Positions 40,825 to 50,202 of a stretch of 60,859 bases of DNA are shown in pieces; position 1 is the stretch's first letter, and the number at the start of each line of letters is the position of its first letter. The position numbers were made by a program, and so were the translations under genes. This DNA is from Mycobacterium sp. 852002-51057_SCH5723018 (GTDB lineage: Bacteria > Actinomycetota > Actinomycetes > Mycobacteriales > Mycobacteriaceae): the NCBI RefSeq assembly GCF_001667035.1, contig NZ_LZIR01000096.1, forward strand, positions 1 through 60,859, in the 5' to 3' direction. The notes beneath the pieces are model-generated. The model was given only the letters and a program-made list of their open reading frames with translations. It was not told the origin of the DNA and ran no database searches.

Positions 40825-41751
40825 CTAGCTCAGCTGCGGGATCACTTCCGCGGCAAGGCGTTCCATCTGCTGCGAGTTCTCGGGAACGTCGACGCCGACC
40901 GGATTGAGCAGCAGGTATTCGGCGCCGGCCTCGATCACCTCGCGCAGGCCGCGGGCGACGTCGTCGGGGGTGCCCGACACCGGGACCGCGTCGACGCCGG
41001 GCATCTCCCCGTAGATGCGTCGCAGCCCGGCGAGCACCCGCTCGCGGGCCCGCGCCGCGTCGTCGTCGACCATCAGGTAGACCCGTTTGCCAATGGTGAA
41101 GCGCGCCGGGTCTTTCCGCTGCTCTTCGAGTTCACGGCGCACCACGGTGACGGCCCCGGCGAACGCCTCGGTGGTCGACGAGCCGGCGCCCAGAAACGAA
41201 TCACCGTGGCGCACCGCCCTCGTGAGGGCCTTTGGAGCCAGGCCGCCGAACCAGATCGGCGGGTGCGGCCGCTGCACCGGCTTGGGCTGGATGGGAACAT
41301 CGTCGACGTCGCGGAACCGGCCGCGGAACGTCACCCGCGGTTCGTCGGACCACGCCGCCTTCATCAATTCCAGGCCCTCGGTGAAATACGAGATGTACGT
41401 GGCCTTGTCGACGCCGAAGGCCTCGAACCTGCGGAAGCCGCCGCCGGTTCCCACCCCGATGTCCAGCCGTCCGTGGCTGAGCCGGTCGACGGCCGTGGCG
41501 GCCGCGGCCAACTGCAGCGGGTCGTGCAACGACGTCACCAGGACGGCGACCCCTAGGCGCAGCCGCTCGGTGCAGGCGGCGCAATAGGCCAGCAGCTCCA
41601 GGGGCGCCAGCAGCGGCGCCTCGCCGATGATCTGTTCGAGCACCCAGCCGCCCTCGAATCCGAGCTCCTCGGCGCGAGACAGGTAGGAGCGAAGTCCTGG
41701 ACCGTCGAAACCGTCGTAGTCGAACTGGGGGATAGCTATCGAGAACCTCAC
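40825..41751 (-). CDS. LLM-class flavin-dependent oxidoreductase
   Basis: A 308-residue luciferase-like TIM-barrel protein, likely F420- or FMN-dependent. It begins MRFSIAIPQFDYDGFDGPGL and contains LRLGVAVLVTSLHDPLQLA, LSHGRLDIGVGTGGGFRRFE and RPHPPIWFGGLAPKALTRAV, all standard LLM blocks. The GTG start at 41751 is chosen because the N-terminal strand begins there; the frame open to 41991 runs across the sppA start. It is convergent with rplO (stops adjacent) and divergent from sppA with a 40-bp gap. Substrate unknown. Confidence 0.88.
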   Translation of the reverse strand: MRFSIAIPQFDYDGFDGPGLRSYLSRAEELGFEGGWVLEQIIGEAPLLAPLELLAYCAACTERLRLGVAVLVTSLHDPLQLAAAATAVDRLSHGRLDIGVGTGGGFRRFEAFGVDKATYISYFTEGLELMKAAWSDEPRVTFRGRFRDVDDVPIQPKPVQRPHPPIWFGGLAPKALTRAVRHGDSFLGAGSSTTEAFAGAVTVVRRELEEQRKDPARFTIGKRVYLMVDDDAARARERVLAGLRRIYGEMPGVDAVPVSGTPDDVARGLREVIEAGAEYLLLNPVGVDVPENSQQMERLAAEVIPQLS

Positions 41752-41791
41752 CCGTCCACCGTACGGCCGGTGGTGGGTACGCTGGGCGGGT

Positions 41792-43588
41792 ATGTTCGCG
41801 TTTCTGCCTTCCATTCCCGGGATCGACGAGGTCCGTACCCTGGCCGGCCGGATCGACGCCGCCCGCCACCACGGCGTTCCCAACGGCTGCGTGCTCGAAT
41901 TGGACCTGCGCTCGATGCCCCCGGAGACGACGGGCTTCGACCCGCTGGCGCTCATCACCGGCGGTGGCCGGCCGATGGCCCTGCGCGACACCGTCGCCGC
42001 GATCCACCGTGCCGCGAAGGACCCCCGCGTCGCCGGCCTGATCGCCCGCGTGCAGCTGGCCGCGTCGCCACCGGCGGCGGTTCAGGAACTGCGCGAGGCG
42101 ATCGCGGCCTTCAGCGCCGCCAAACCGTCACTGGCCTGGGCCGAGACGTATCCGGGCACGCTGTCCTACTACCTGGCCTCGGCGTTCGGGGAGGTCTGGA
42201 TGCAGCCGTCGGGCAGTGTCGGGCTGATCGGCTTCGCGAGCAACGCCATGTTCCTGCGCGACGCGCTCGACAAGGCGGGCATCGAGGCGCAGATCGTCGC
42301 GCGCGGCGAATACAAATCGGCGGCAAACCTTTTCACCGAGGGTGGCTTCACCGAGGCGCACCGCGAGGCCGTTACCCGGATGCTGGAAAGCCTGCAGGAA
42401 CAGGTGTGGCAGGCCATCGGCGAATCACGCAACATCGATCCCGATGCTCTTGACGCGCTGGCCGACCGGGCCCCGCTATTGCGCGACGACGCGGTGGCCT
42501 CCGGCCTGATCGACCGCATCGGCTTCCGCGACGAAGCCTATGCCCGCATCGCGGACCTCATTGGCTTCGAAAAGGTTTCACAGAGTTCTCCGGACGAAGA
42601 GCCGCCTCGGCTCTATCTGGCGCGTTACGCCGGTGCGGCGCGGCCTCTACTGGCCCCGCCGATGCCGTCGGTGCCCGGCCGACGGGCCAAGCCGACGTTC
42701 GCCGTGATCACCATCGACGGCACCATCGTCAACGGGCGGGGTGGACGTCAACTCATCCCGCTCGGGTCCTCCACCGCCGGTGGCGACACCATTGCGGCGG
42801 CACTGCGCGAGGCCGCGGCCGACCATTCGGTGTCCGCGATCGTGTTGCGGGTGGACAGTCCCGGAGGCTCGGTCAGCGCGTCGGAGACGATCTGGCGCGA
42901 GGTGAACAGGGCCCGGGAACGCGGCAAGCCCGTGGTGGTGTCGATGGGTTCCGTCGCCGCCTCCGGCGGCTACTACGTCGCGGTCGGCGCCGACGCGATC
43001 GTGGCCAATCCCGGCACGATCACCGGCTCGATCGGTGTCATCACCGGCAAGCTGGTGGTTCGCGATCTGAAGGACCGGCTGGGGGTGGCCTCGGATACCG
43101 TGCGCACCAACGCCAATGCCGACGCGTGGTCGGTCGATGCGCCGTTCACGCCGCAGCAGCGCGCGCATCGGGAGGCCGAGGCGGACCTGTTCTACACCGA
43201 CTTCGTGGAACGGGTTGCCGACGGGCGCAAGCTGACCACCGACGATGTGGAAGTCGTTGCGCGAGGGCGGGTCTGGACCGGCGCCGACGCCCGCGAGCGC
43301 GGCCTGGTGGACGAACTCGGCGGGCTTCGAACCGCGGTGCGCCGAGCCAAGGCGCTGGCCGGCCTGGACGAGGACGCCGACGTCCGCCTGGTCAGCTATC
43401 CGGGTTCGTCGCTGCTTGACATCGTCCGGGCCCGGGCCTCGTCGCAGCCGGCCGCCGCGTCGCTGCCCGACGCCCTGGGGGCGCTACTCGGCCGCTCGAT
43501 CGCCGGGGTCTTGCAAAACATCTCAGACAACATCGAACAGACGCTGAGCGGGGCCAGCGTGCTGTGGCTGGGCAACTCGCGCCTGTGA
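41792..43588 (+). CDS. sppA: Signal peptide peptidase SppA (protease IV)
   Basis: A 598-residue tandem S49 peptidase. As in the 67-kDa protease IV form, the catalytic Lys comes from the N-terminal half (GEYK175SA) and the nucleophile from the C-terminal half (MGSVAAS391GGYY); VDSPGGSVSASETIW precedes it. It degrades cleaved signal peptides at the membrane. No strong N-terminal membrane helix is visible in this frame, and the ATG at 41792 lies right after the 40-bp divergent gap. The 18-bp gap to the convergent methyltransferase gives little space for a terminator. Confidence 0.93.
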   Translation: MFAFLPSIPGIDEVRTLAGRIDAARHHGVPNGCVLELDLRSMPPETTGFDPLALITGGGRPMALRDTVAAIHRAAKDPRVAGLIARVQLAASPPAAVQELREAIAAFSAAKPSLAWAETYPGTLSYYLASAFGEVWMQPSGSVGLIGFASNAMFLRDALDKAGIEAQIVARGEYKSAANLFTEGGFTEAHREAVTRMLESLQEQVWQAIGESRNIDPDALDALADRAPLLRDDAVASGLIDRIGFRDEAYARIADLIGFEKVSQSSPDEEPPRLYLARYAGAARPLLAPPMPSVPGRRAKPTFAVITIDGTIVNGRGGRQLIPLGSSTAGGDTIAAALREAAADHSVSAIVLRVDSPGGSVSASETIWREVNRARERGKPVVVSMGSVAASGGYYVAVGADAIVANPGTITGSIGVITGKLVVRDLKDRLGVASDTVRTNANADAWSVDAPFTPQQRAHREAEADLFYTDFVERVADGRKLTTDDVEVVARGRVWTGADARERGLVDELGGLRTAVRRAKALAGLDEDADVRLVSYPGSSLLDIVRARASSQPAAASLPDALGALLGRSIAGVLQNISDNIEQTLSGASVLWLGNSRL

Positions 43589-43607
43589 CCTGGTCCGAGG
43601 ATCGCCG

Positions 43608-44522
43608 CTAAGGGGCCAGCGTGCCGCTGATGAAGATGATCTCGCCGAGCGGGTCGTCCTGCTCCGGCGGCGGTACCTCGATGTCATTGCGCCGGAACAG
43701 TTCTGTTCGCGTCACGCCCTCGACGTCCCAGCCCTTGCCGCCGAGATAGTCGATGACATGGTTGCGTTCGCCGGTATACACCAGCGACGCCATGTCGATG
43801 TCGATCCCGTGCTCGCGGAAGGAGCCGGACAGCTCCCGCACCCGGTCTGCGTCGAAATCGATGATGCCCGGGACGAATTCGGTGGCGATCGTGCTGCCGG
43901 GCACGCTGAGCGCGGTGATGTTGTCGAACAACCGGTCTTGGGCTTCCGGCGGCAGGTAGATCAGCAGGCCCTCGGCCAGCCACGCCGTCGGCGCCGTCGT
44001 GTCCAGCCCGGCCGCCGTCAGCGCCGCCGGCCAGTCCGCGCGCAGGTCGATGGCGACGGTGCGCCGCTCGGCGGTGGGCTGGGCGCCGATGCCGGCCAGC
44101 GTGGTGGTCTTGAATTCGATCACCTGGGGCTGGTCGATCTCGTAGACCACCGTGCCGTCCGGCCACGGCAACCGGTAGGCGCGCGAATCCAACCCGGACG
44201 CCAGGATCACCACTTGCCGTACCCCGGTGCCGGTGGCGTCGATGAAGTAGTCGTCGAAATACTTCGTGCGCACCGCCATTCCGTCGGTCATCGCCTGCAT
44301 GCGCACCGGCGTCGCGTTCTCGATCGCCGCCAGATCCAACTCGCCGTCCATCATCTTGGTGAAGAAATCCACCCCGACGGCGCGCACCAGCGGCTCGGCG
44401 AACGGGTCGTCGATCAGGCCGCGGGGATCCTTCGAGGCCATCGCGCGCCCGGCCGCGACCATCGTCGCGGTCACGCCCACGCTGGACGCCAGATCCCAGT
44501 CATCGTTGTGAGTGCGTGGCAT
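43608..44522 (-). CDS. TIGR00027-family SAM-dependent methyltransferase 1
   Basis: A 304-residue class I methyltransferase of the large mycobacterial family TIGR00027. Family blocks: SSVGVTATMVAAGRAMA, DPFAEPLVRAVGVDFF, RTKYFDDYFIDA, VVILASGLDSRAYRLPWPDG (SAM loop) and VVYEIDQPQVIEFKT. The start MPRTHNDDWDLASS is at 44522. It is last in a three-gene minus-strand run (spacings 9 and 10 bp) of paralogues, equivalent to the Rv0725c-Rv0726c region. Substrates are unknown; polyketide or lipid O-methylation is often suggested. Confidence 0.92.
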   Translation of the reverse strand: MPRTHNDDWDLASSVGVTATMVAAGRAMASKDPRGLIDDPFAEPLVRAVGVDFFTKMMDGELDLAAIENATPVRMQAMTDGMAVRTKYFDDYFIDATGTGVRQVVILASGLDSRAYRLPWPDGTVVYEIDQPQVIEFKTTTLAGIGAQPTAERRTVAIDLRADWPAALTAAGLDTTAPTAWLAEGLLIYLPPEAQDRLFDNITALSVPGSTIATEFVPGIIDFDADRVRELSGSFREHGIDIDMASLVYTGERNHVIDYLGGKGWDVEGVTRTELFRRNDIEVPPPEQDDPLGEIIFISGTLAP

Positions 44523-44531
44523 ACGCGAACC

Positions 44532-45446
44532 CTACTTCAGGGTGGCGGCGACGTAGCTCAGCTCCCCGAAGGTGGCCGCCATCTCGTCCGCGGGAAACTC
44601 AAAGCCGTTCTGCGCGTACAGCTCCCTGGCGGGATGGGTCGTCACCTGCCAGCCGTGGGTGGTCAGGTAGTCGACCACGACGTTGCGTTCCCCGCGGTAG
44701 AACAGCTCGGCCGCATTAAGGTCGAAGCCGAAGCGCTGCCACCGCTCGCTGATGCGCTGCAAGCGCTCGTCGGAGAACGCGTTCGGGTCGGGCACATGTT
44801 CGGTGGCCAGCCGGCTGCCCGGCGCGCTGAGCGCGGTGATGTTGTCGAACAGCCGATCCTGGGCATCGGGCGGCAGGTACGGCAACAGCCCTTCCGCGCT
44901 CCAAGCGGTCGGCGCCGTGACGTCAAAACCGCCTTTGCGCAACGCCGCCGGCCAGTCGTCGCGCAGGTCGATGCCGATCGCGCGGCGCTCCGCGGTCGGA
45001 GCGGCGCCGATGCCGGCCAGCGTGCTGGTCTTGAACTCGATCACCTGCGGCTGGTCGATCTCGTAGACCACGGTGCCCGCCGGCCACGGCAGTCGGTAGG
45101 CCCTGGTGTCGAGGCCGGAAGCCAGAATCACCGCCTGCCGCAGACCGTCTTTGGCGGCGCCGACGAAGAAGTCGTCGAAGAACCGGGTCCGCACCGCGAT
45201 CTGCTCGGTCCGCGCCTTGCGGTTGAACAGGGGGTCGTCGGCGAAATCGATCTCTCCGTCGATGATGCGGATGAACGGGTCCAGCCCCACGGCTCGGACC
45301 AGCGGATCGGCCAGCGGGTCGTCGAGTAGCGGATTGGGTCCCTGCGACGCCACGGCGCGAGAAGCCGCGACCATGGTGGCCGTCGCTCCCACGCTGTGCC
45401 CCGGTCCCCAGCTGTCGCCGTCGGTGCGTCCCGAGTCGTTAGCCAT
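44532..45446 (-). CDS. TIGR00027-family SAM-dependent methyltransferase 2
   Basis: A 304-residue paralogue of its neighbours: SVGATATMVAASRAVA, DPLADPLVRAVGLDPF, RTRFFDDFFVGA, AVILASGLDTRAYRLPWPAG, VVYEIDQPQVIEFKT. The SAM loop carries DTRAYR where methyltransferases 1 and 3 have DSRAYR. The start MANDSGRTDG at 45446 begins 10 bp after methyltransferase 3; a longer frame to 45533 would overlap that gene. Confidence 0.9.
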   Translation of the reverse strand: MANDSGRTDGDSWGPGHSVGATATMVAASRAVASQGPNPLLDDPLADPLVRAVGLDPFIRIIDGEIDFADDPLFNRKARTEQIAVRTRFFDDFFVGAAKDGLRQAVILASGLDTRAYRLPWPAGTVVYEIDQPQVIEFKTSTLAGIGAAPTAERRAIGIDLRDDWPAALRKGGFDVTAPTAWSAEGLLPYLPPDAQDRLFDNITALSAPGSRLATEHVPDPNAFSDERLQRISERWQRFGFDLNAAELFYRGERNVVVDYLTTHGWQVTTHPARELYAQNGFEFPADEMAATFGELSYVAATLK

Positions 45447-45456
45447 TCGATAGCTC

Positions 45457-46404
45457 CTATTTGTCCAGTGTGCCGCTGACATAGAGCACGTCGCCCATGC
45501 GCATGTCGTCGTCTTCGAGCGGCGCAAGTCCATTGTCCGTGAACAGGTCCCGGATGCTGGCGCCGTTCAGCTTCCAACCGCGGTCGCGCAGGTAGGGGGC
45601 CGCTTCGTTGCGGTCGCCGAAGTAGACCAACCCGGCCATGTCGAGGTCGAAGCCGTGCGCCCGCCAGCGTTCGGAGATGTGCTGCATGCGCTCCTTCATC
45701 TTGTCCTCGTCACCGGGCTGCGGGTTGGGCGCGCTTTCGGTGGCCAACCGGCTGCCCGGGGCGCTGAGTTCGGTGATGGTGTCCAGCAGGCGGTCCTGCG
45801 CCTCCGGGGGCAGGTAGCCGAGCAGGCCCTCGGCGCTCCACGCGGTCGGCCGCGCCGGGTCGAAGCCGGCGGCGCGCAACGCGGTGGGCCAGTCGTCGCG
45901 CAGGTCGATGGCCACCACTCGCCGCTCGGCGGTGGGCGCCGCGCCCAGCTCGGCCAGCGTGCGGGTCTTGAACTCGATGACGTCGGGCTGGTCCACCTCG
46001 TAGACGACGGTCCCGGCGGGCCAGTCCAGTCGGTACGCGCGGGAGTCCAGCCCGGCGGCCAGGATCACGGCCTGCTTGATGCCGGCCTGCGTCGCGGCCA
46101 GGAAGAACTCGTCGAAGAACTTGGTGCGCACGGCCATGTTGTCGGCCATGCGGGACATGGCCCCGGCCGAACCGGTCGCGCCGTCGTGCGCGTCGTTCAG
46201 GTCGCCCGGGTCCACTTCACCGGTGGCCAGCCGGGTCAGCAGGTCGACCCCGACCGCCCGGACCAGCGGCTCGGCGTAGGGGTCGTTGATCAGCGGTCGA
46301 TCGGCGCGGGTCGCTACCGCCCGGGCGGCCGCGACCATGGTCGCGGTCGCGCCGACGCTGGATGCCAGGTCCCAGGTGTCTCCCTCATACCTGGTGGAAG
46401 TCAT
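45457..46404 (-). CDS. TIGR00027-family SAM-dependent methyltransferase 3
   Basis: A 315-residue paralogue and first gene of the three-gene run. Blocks: SSVGATATMVAAARAVA, DPYAEPLVRAVGVDLL, RTKFFDEFFLAA, AVILAAGLDSRAYRLDWPAG, VVYEVDQPDVIEFKT. An extra loop (DLNDAHDGATGSAGAMSRMA) separates the first two blocks. The promoter presumably lies in the 119-bp gap to the right (46405-46523), which contains no gene. Confidence 0.92.
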   Translation of the reverse strand: MTSTRYEGDTWDLASSVGATATMVAAARAVATRADRPLINDPYAEPLVRAVGVDLLTRLATGEVDPGDLNDAHDGATGSAGAMSRMADNMAVRTKFFDEFFLAATQAGIKQAVILAAGLDSRAYRLDWPAGTVVYEVDQPDVIEFKTRTLAELGAAPTAERRVVAIDLRDDWPTALRAAGFDPARPTAWSAEGLLGYLPPEAQDRLLDTITELSAPGSRLATESAPNPQPGDEDKMKERMQHISERWRAHGFDLDMAGLVYFGDRNEAAPYLRDRGWKLNGASIRDLFTDNGLAPLEDDDMRMGDVLYVSGTLDK

Positions 46405-46523
46405 ATAGTGCCCCTATCGGAAGTAGTTAGTTAGACAGCATAACAAGCTTCCCCCACTGTACGCTTCCCGCGATTCGCGGCAATCTTGTCTGATGGCATA
46501 CGCCGCGGATGAAGGCGCCGCGG

Positions 46524-47562
46524 TCAGGGCGTCAGCGCGCCTCGGGATCCGGTGATAGGCAGATCAATTGGGGTGATGACGCCCGGTTGTGCGTCGCAAA
46601 GCATCGGAATGGCGTTGACCGCCGCCACGGCGGTGCTGTCCATCAACACGGTCATCACGTCCTCTGCGGGTTTGCCGAATTGGATGGTCGCGTCGACTCG
46701 TGGTTCGCCTTCGATCACCACGCTGAACCCGGCGGGGTCGCTCCATTGCGGTTCGAGTGCGTCACTGCTCATGGTCCAGCAGATGGCCAGCTCGACCACC
46801 GGGCGGCCGCCGAGATGGCCGCGATAGGTGCGCCGCTGACCCCCGACGGTGCCGGCGGCGAACTCTGCCCACCCCAGATTCAGATCCCGGGTGAGCACCG
46901 CGGGCTCGACGAATGCCTCCTTCGAGTCGAGTTCGACACCCAGCATCGTGGCGATCATGTCGAGCGTCTCGAAGTAGCCGAGTCCGTATCGTTGCGTCTC
47001 CGGGTCGATTTGCGTCACCCGCTCCCGGGGCGGTTTGCCGAATCCGAGCACCCGCCATACATCCCAAACGGGATAGGTGGTGCAGTCCAACGTTTCGACG
47101 AGCTTGACGCTGTGCACCCGTCGGCACGCGCCGGTGAGAAAGCCGGCGACGACGTTGATGAAGCCCGGCTCGAATCCCGTTCCCAGGAAGGTCGCGTGCC
47201 CTTGTCGCGCCGCGGCATCGAGGGCTTCGCGTTCGGCAGGGTGGTGGGTGCCGGTCAGGAAGTCGCCCGTGGTGACCACGTTGATGCCGCGGCGCAGCAT
47301 GCTTTCCACCAGTGCGTAGTCGATGACGCGCGGCATGTAGTTCACGCCAGTCCGGCGCAAGGTCGAGCAACGCGTCGACATCGCTCGTCGCGCTGACGCC
47401 GACCGGGGGACGGTCAGCGAGCATGCCGGCGTCACACCCCGCTTTCTCCGCGCCCAAGGCGTGGACGCCCACCACCTCGAAGTCGACGCGGTCGAGCAGG
47501 ATGCCGAGCGCGCGCTTTCCGATATTGCCCGTAGACCACTGAACCACTCGGTATCGCCGCAT
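46524..47562 (-). pseudogene. Frameshifted NAD(P)-binding dehydrogenase (DapB-like fold)
   Basis: The N-terminus MRRYRVVQWSTGNIGKRALG, ending LLDLAPD, and the C-terminal part from VNYMPRVIDYALVESMLRRG onward lie in different frames. Removing one C of the CC at 47347-47348 (plus strand) restores DCVNYMPR, the usual family sequence. The protein would be ~346 residues, of the dihydrodipicolinate-reductase-like group (2,4-diaminopentanoate dehydrogenase type) common beside mycobacterial P450 and TetR genes. The start at 47562 has AAGGGA upstream. It is either a real +1 frameshift or a sequencing error; everything else is intact. It is divergent from a TetR gene. Confidence 0.8.
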
Positions 47563-47608
47563 GCTGTCCCTTCGCATCCGTGGATTGGGCCATTTGACAA
47601 TCATAGGC

Positions 47609-47645
47609 GAACGTTGTTCTAATCTGAATAATGTTCGAATTCGAA
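47609..47645. promoter_or_regulatory. Candidate TetR operators in divergent gap
   Basis: The 108-bp gap between the reductase and TetR gene contains GAAC-GTT-GTTC (47609-47619) and the perfect palindrome TTCGAATTCGAA (47634-47645) flanking a -10-like TAATCT. Such paired sites fit an autoregulated TetR controlling both directions. Seen directly as repeats; function inferred. Confidence 0.5.
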
Positions 47646-47670
47646 TGCTGTTTGAAAGTGGTGGGGTTGC

Positions 47671-48255
47671 GTGGAGGCTGTGTCCAATGCACCGGTGTTG
47701 CGCTACGGGGCGCTGGACCGGGCGCATCTGACGAAACACTTGTTGCGGCTGGCGAAGCGCGTGGGCGTCAGCCGGGTCACGATGCGCGAGCTGGCGGCAG
47801 AGGCGGGCACGGCGGCCTCGTCGGTGTACTACCACGTCCGCGACAAGCGGGAACTGCTCGATCTGCTGATCGAGTCGGTGCTTGCGCAGATCGAGGTGCC
47901 GAAGGACGGGGACTGGGAAACACGTTTGATCGCCCTTTACATGGGTGCCTGGAAGGTGCTGGTCGGCGTGCCCGGCATCGCGGCTCTGCTGCAGGAGCAT
48001 CCGCACACCGCCGCCGCCACGGAGATGGACCGCGCCTCTCGCGGAATTCTGCGCGAATCTGGCTTGAACGCTGAGCATTTCGACGCGGCCCACGCCGCGT
48101 TGTACATCCACTTGCTGGGTTCCGTCCAGCTTGAGCACACAAAGCGCGCCGGTGGCACGGCTAACGGGCCAAGTGACAAGACGTTCGCGTACGGGTTGCG
48201 CCTGATTCTGGCCGGGCTGCGCGACGAGGTTGAGAGGCATCGAGGCGCATCATGA
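47671..48255 (+). CDS. TetR-family regulator of the P450 island
   Basis: A 194-residue TetR protein. The helix-turn-helix covers ~residues 18-65 (LTKHLLRLAKRVGVSRVTMR, then AGTAASSVYYHVRDKRELLD); the C-terminal domain has a TetR_C-like fold (HPHTAAATEMDRASRGIL). The GTG at 47671 is used; GTG at 47680 is alternative but lies only 2 bp after a GGAGG. The stop overlaps the P450 start (ATGA), so regulator and P450 are co-translated. Confidence 0.88.
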   Translation: MEAVSNAPVLRYGALDRAHLTKHLLRLAKRVGVSRVTMRELAAEAGTAASSVYYHVRDKRELLDLLIESVLAQIEVPKDGDWETRLIALYMGAWKVLVGVPGIAALLQEHPHTAAATEMDRASRGILRESGLNAEHFDAAHAALYIHLLGSVQLEHTKRAGGTANGPSDKTFAYGLRLILAGLRDEVERHRGAS

Positions 48256-49484
48256 CCGACACGACGATCGATCTCGCCGAGCCGGCGATCTGGGCGTCGC
48301 GATTTCCCGACGATTTGTTTGCCGAGTTACGCGCCCGCGCGCCAGTGTTTCACCAGCAAGTCACCGCTGACGTCAAATCCGCTGTGGGCCGTGAGTTTTG
48401 GGTTTGCTCCAAGCACGCCGATGTCGCGCGAGTGCATCGCGATTACGAGTCGTTCACGGCGACCCGTGGACCGCTGATTCAGGACGTACCAATGTTCGAT
48501 GCGTACCCGGCCATCGTGAGTATGGACCCGCCGGATCACACGATTCGCCGCAAAGTCATCGCACGTGCGTTCACACCGCGCGCGGTCGCCAAGCTGGAAG
48601 ACGGCATTCGGGATCGGGCCAAGGCGATGGCCGCTGTTTTACTCGAATCCGGTGGGGGCGAATTCGTGGATCTGGCTGCGGGATTGCCGATTTCGGTGAT
48701 TGGTGACATTGTCGGGATTCCAGAGGCTGATCGCCCGCATGTATTCGGCTTGATCGACCGGGTGTTGAAGACCGCTGGCGCACAGATGTCCCTCCCCGAG
48801 GGTGATGACTTGTTGCCCTTTATGGAATTGTTCGAGTACGCACGCACCCTGACCGCTTACAAGCGAGAGCATCCCGTGGACGACATTTGGAGCGCGCTAT
48901 GCACCACGGAGATCGCGGGACAGTCGGGGGAGAACTTCTTGCTTCCTTCCAACGAGCTGGAGATTTTCTTTTTCATCCTCGGATTGGCCGGCGCCGACAC
49001 GACCCGAAATGCGTTGTGCGACGGGATGCGGGCCTTCGCAGCCAACCGCGATCAGATCGCAGTTTATCGATCCGACCCGGACGCGAGGCGCACGGCGGTC
49101 GAGGAGGTGATCCGCTACTCCACGCCGATCATGTTCTGGGTGCGCGGAGCAACGCAAGATGTGCTGCTCGGTGATGTACTGATCCCCGAAGGTGCGCGCG
49201 TGGTGACAATGTTGCGCTCGGCCAATCGCGACGAGGACGTCTTCCGGGAGCCCTACCGGTTCGACGTTCGCCGTGATCCCAACCCCCACCAGTCCTTCGG
49301 AGGCGGTGGCGCCCACCACTGTCTGGGCGCAATGCTTGCGCGGGCTGAAGTCCGGGCGGCCCTCGACGAGATCCTGCTGAATACCGGCGCCATCGAAGTC
49401 GGCGAGCCGAGGATGACGCTGCCCGATCTTTGCAACAACATGACCGTGTACGAATCACTCCCTGTCAGCCTCAGCCAGCGCTAG
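48252..49484 (+). CDS. Cytochrome P450
   Basis: A 410-residue bacterial class I P450. I-helix motif AGADTT at 246-251, K-helix ExxR at E285-R288 (EVIRYS), and heme loop FGGGGAHHCLG at 349-359 with Cys357 as thiolate ligand. MDPPDHTIRRKV near 91-102 is the typical B-C region. It needs ferredoxin and reductase partners; none is adjacent, though a ferredoxin reductase is encoded at 2.8-4.0 kb. Operon with TetR; the 3' stop overlaps the stop of the convergent methyltransferase (CTAG). The CYP family cannot be assigned by eye. Confidence 0.95.
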   Translation: MTDTTIDLAEPAIWASRFPDDLFAELRARAPVFHQQVTADVKSAVGREFWVCSKHADVARVHRDYESFTATRGPLIQDVPMFDAYPAIVSMDPPDHTIRRKVIARAFTPRAVAKLEDGIRDRAKAMAAVLLESGGGEFVDLAAGLPISVIGDIVGIPEADRPHVFGLIDRVLKTAGAQMSLPEGDDLLPFMELFEYARTLTAYKREHPVDDIWSALCTTEIAGQSGENFLLPSNELEIFFFILGLAGADTTRNALCDGMRAFAANRDQIAVYRSDPDARRTAVEEVIRYSTPIMFWVRGATQDVLLGDVLIPEGARVVTMLRSANRDEDVFREPYRFDVRRDPNPHQSFGGGGAHHCLGAMLARAEVRAALDEILLNTGAIEVGEPRMTLPDLCNNMTVYESLPVSLSQR

Positions 49485-50137
49485 GCCGGGCGTGTGGCAC
49501 GGTAGTAATTCAATCGCCCGAGAATGCGGTGTGGCTTCGATGCGACCTCGGTGCAGTCGAACCCCGCGGCGGTCAGCAGCCGGGGAATCGCGTCGCCGAG
49601 GTTGCCGGCCGCGTGGGGGCTGCGCCGGATGAGGCGCGCCAGCAGGCCGCGGTCGGTGGTCGTGTCGCTGCCGATATCGACCAGGTGCAACCTGCCGCCG
49701 GGACGCAGGACCCGGAAGATCTCCCCGGCCGCAGCGGGTTTCGCGTCGGGGTTGATATGGTGAAGCATCATCGACGACAGCACCCGGTCGAACTCGCCGT
49801 CGGCATAGGGCAGCCGCTCGGCGTAGCCCTGTTCGAAGCGGATACCGTTCAGGCGGCGCCCCTTTCGGCGTGCCCGCTCGAGCGCGCGCGGGTCGGGGTC
49901 GCAGCCGGTCACGTCGACGGCAGGATATGCGCTTTTGACCCGGGTGGTGAGATTACCGGTGCCGCAGCCGATTTCCAGGGCACGTTGGCCGTCCGCGAAC
50001 TCCGCCTGCGCGATCAGGGTCTGATAGACCCGATTCATGCCCAACAAGCGGCTAAACACGTCGTAGCAGGGCAGCAGCGCGTCGTGGCCGGCGGCGGGCA
50101 GGTAGTCATGTGGATGATGTTCGGTCATGTTATCCAT
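49481..50137 (-). CDS. Class I SAM-dependent methyltransferase
   Basis: A ~218-residue ubiE/type-11 methyltransferase. Motif I is ALEIGCGTGNLTTRV, motif II region VTGCDPDPRALERARRK, then FDRVLSSMMLHHI and FRVLRPGGRLHLVDIG. Candidate starts are ATG 50137 (MDNMTEHH), ATG 50128 or TTG 50158; none has a strong ribosome-binding site. It is divergent from an AraC-type regulator, which probably controls it. Small-molecule substrate unknown. Not related to the TIGR00027 group. Confidence 0.88.
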   Translation of the reverse strand: MDNMTEHHPHDYLPAAGHDALLPCYDVFSRLLGMNRVYQTLIAQAEFADGQRALEIGCGTGNLTTRVKSAYPAVDVTGCDPDPRALERARRKGRRLNGIRFEQGYAERLPYADGEFDRVLSSMMLHHINPDAKPAAAGEIFRVLRPGGRLHLVDIGSDTTTDRGLLARLIRRSPHAAGNLGDAIPRLLTAAGFDCTEVASKPHRILGRLNYYRATRPA

Positions 50138-50202
50138 GGTGAATCGGTGCGTCGCCAACGAATTGGGTCATCGTCGGCGAAACTAGGACTATCTTTGGTG
50201 AT

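Noticed and set aside
46762..48240. 492-codon minus-strand frame through the reductase and TetR genes
   Set aside because: It contains the true N-terminus of the reductase but otherwise reads antisense to TetR and out of frame in the reductase; better explained by a one-base frameshift.
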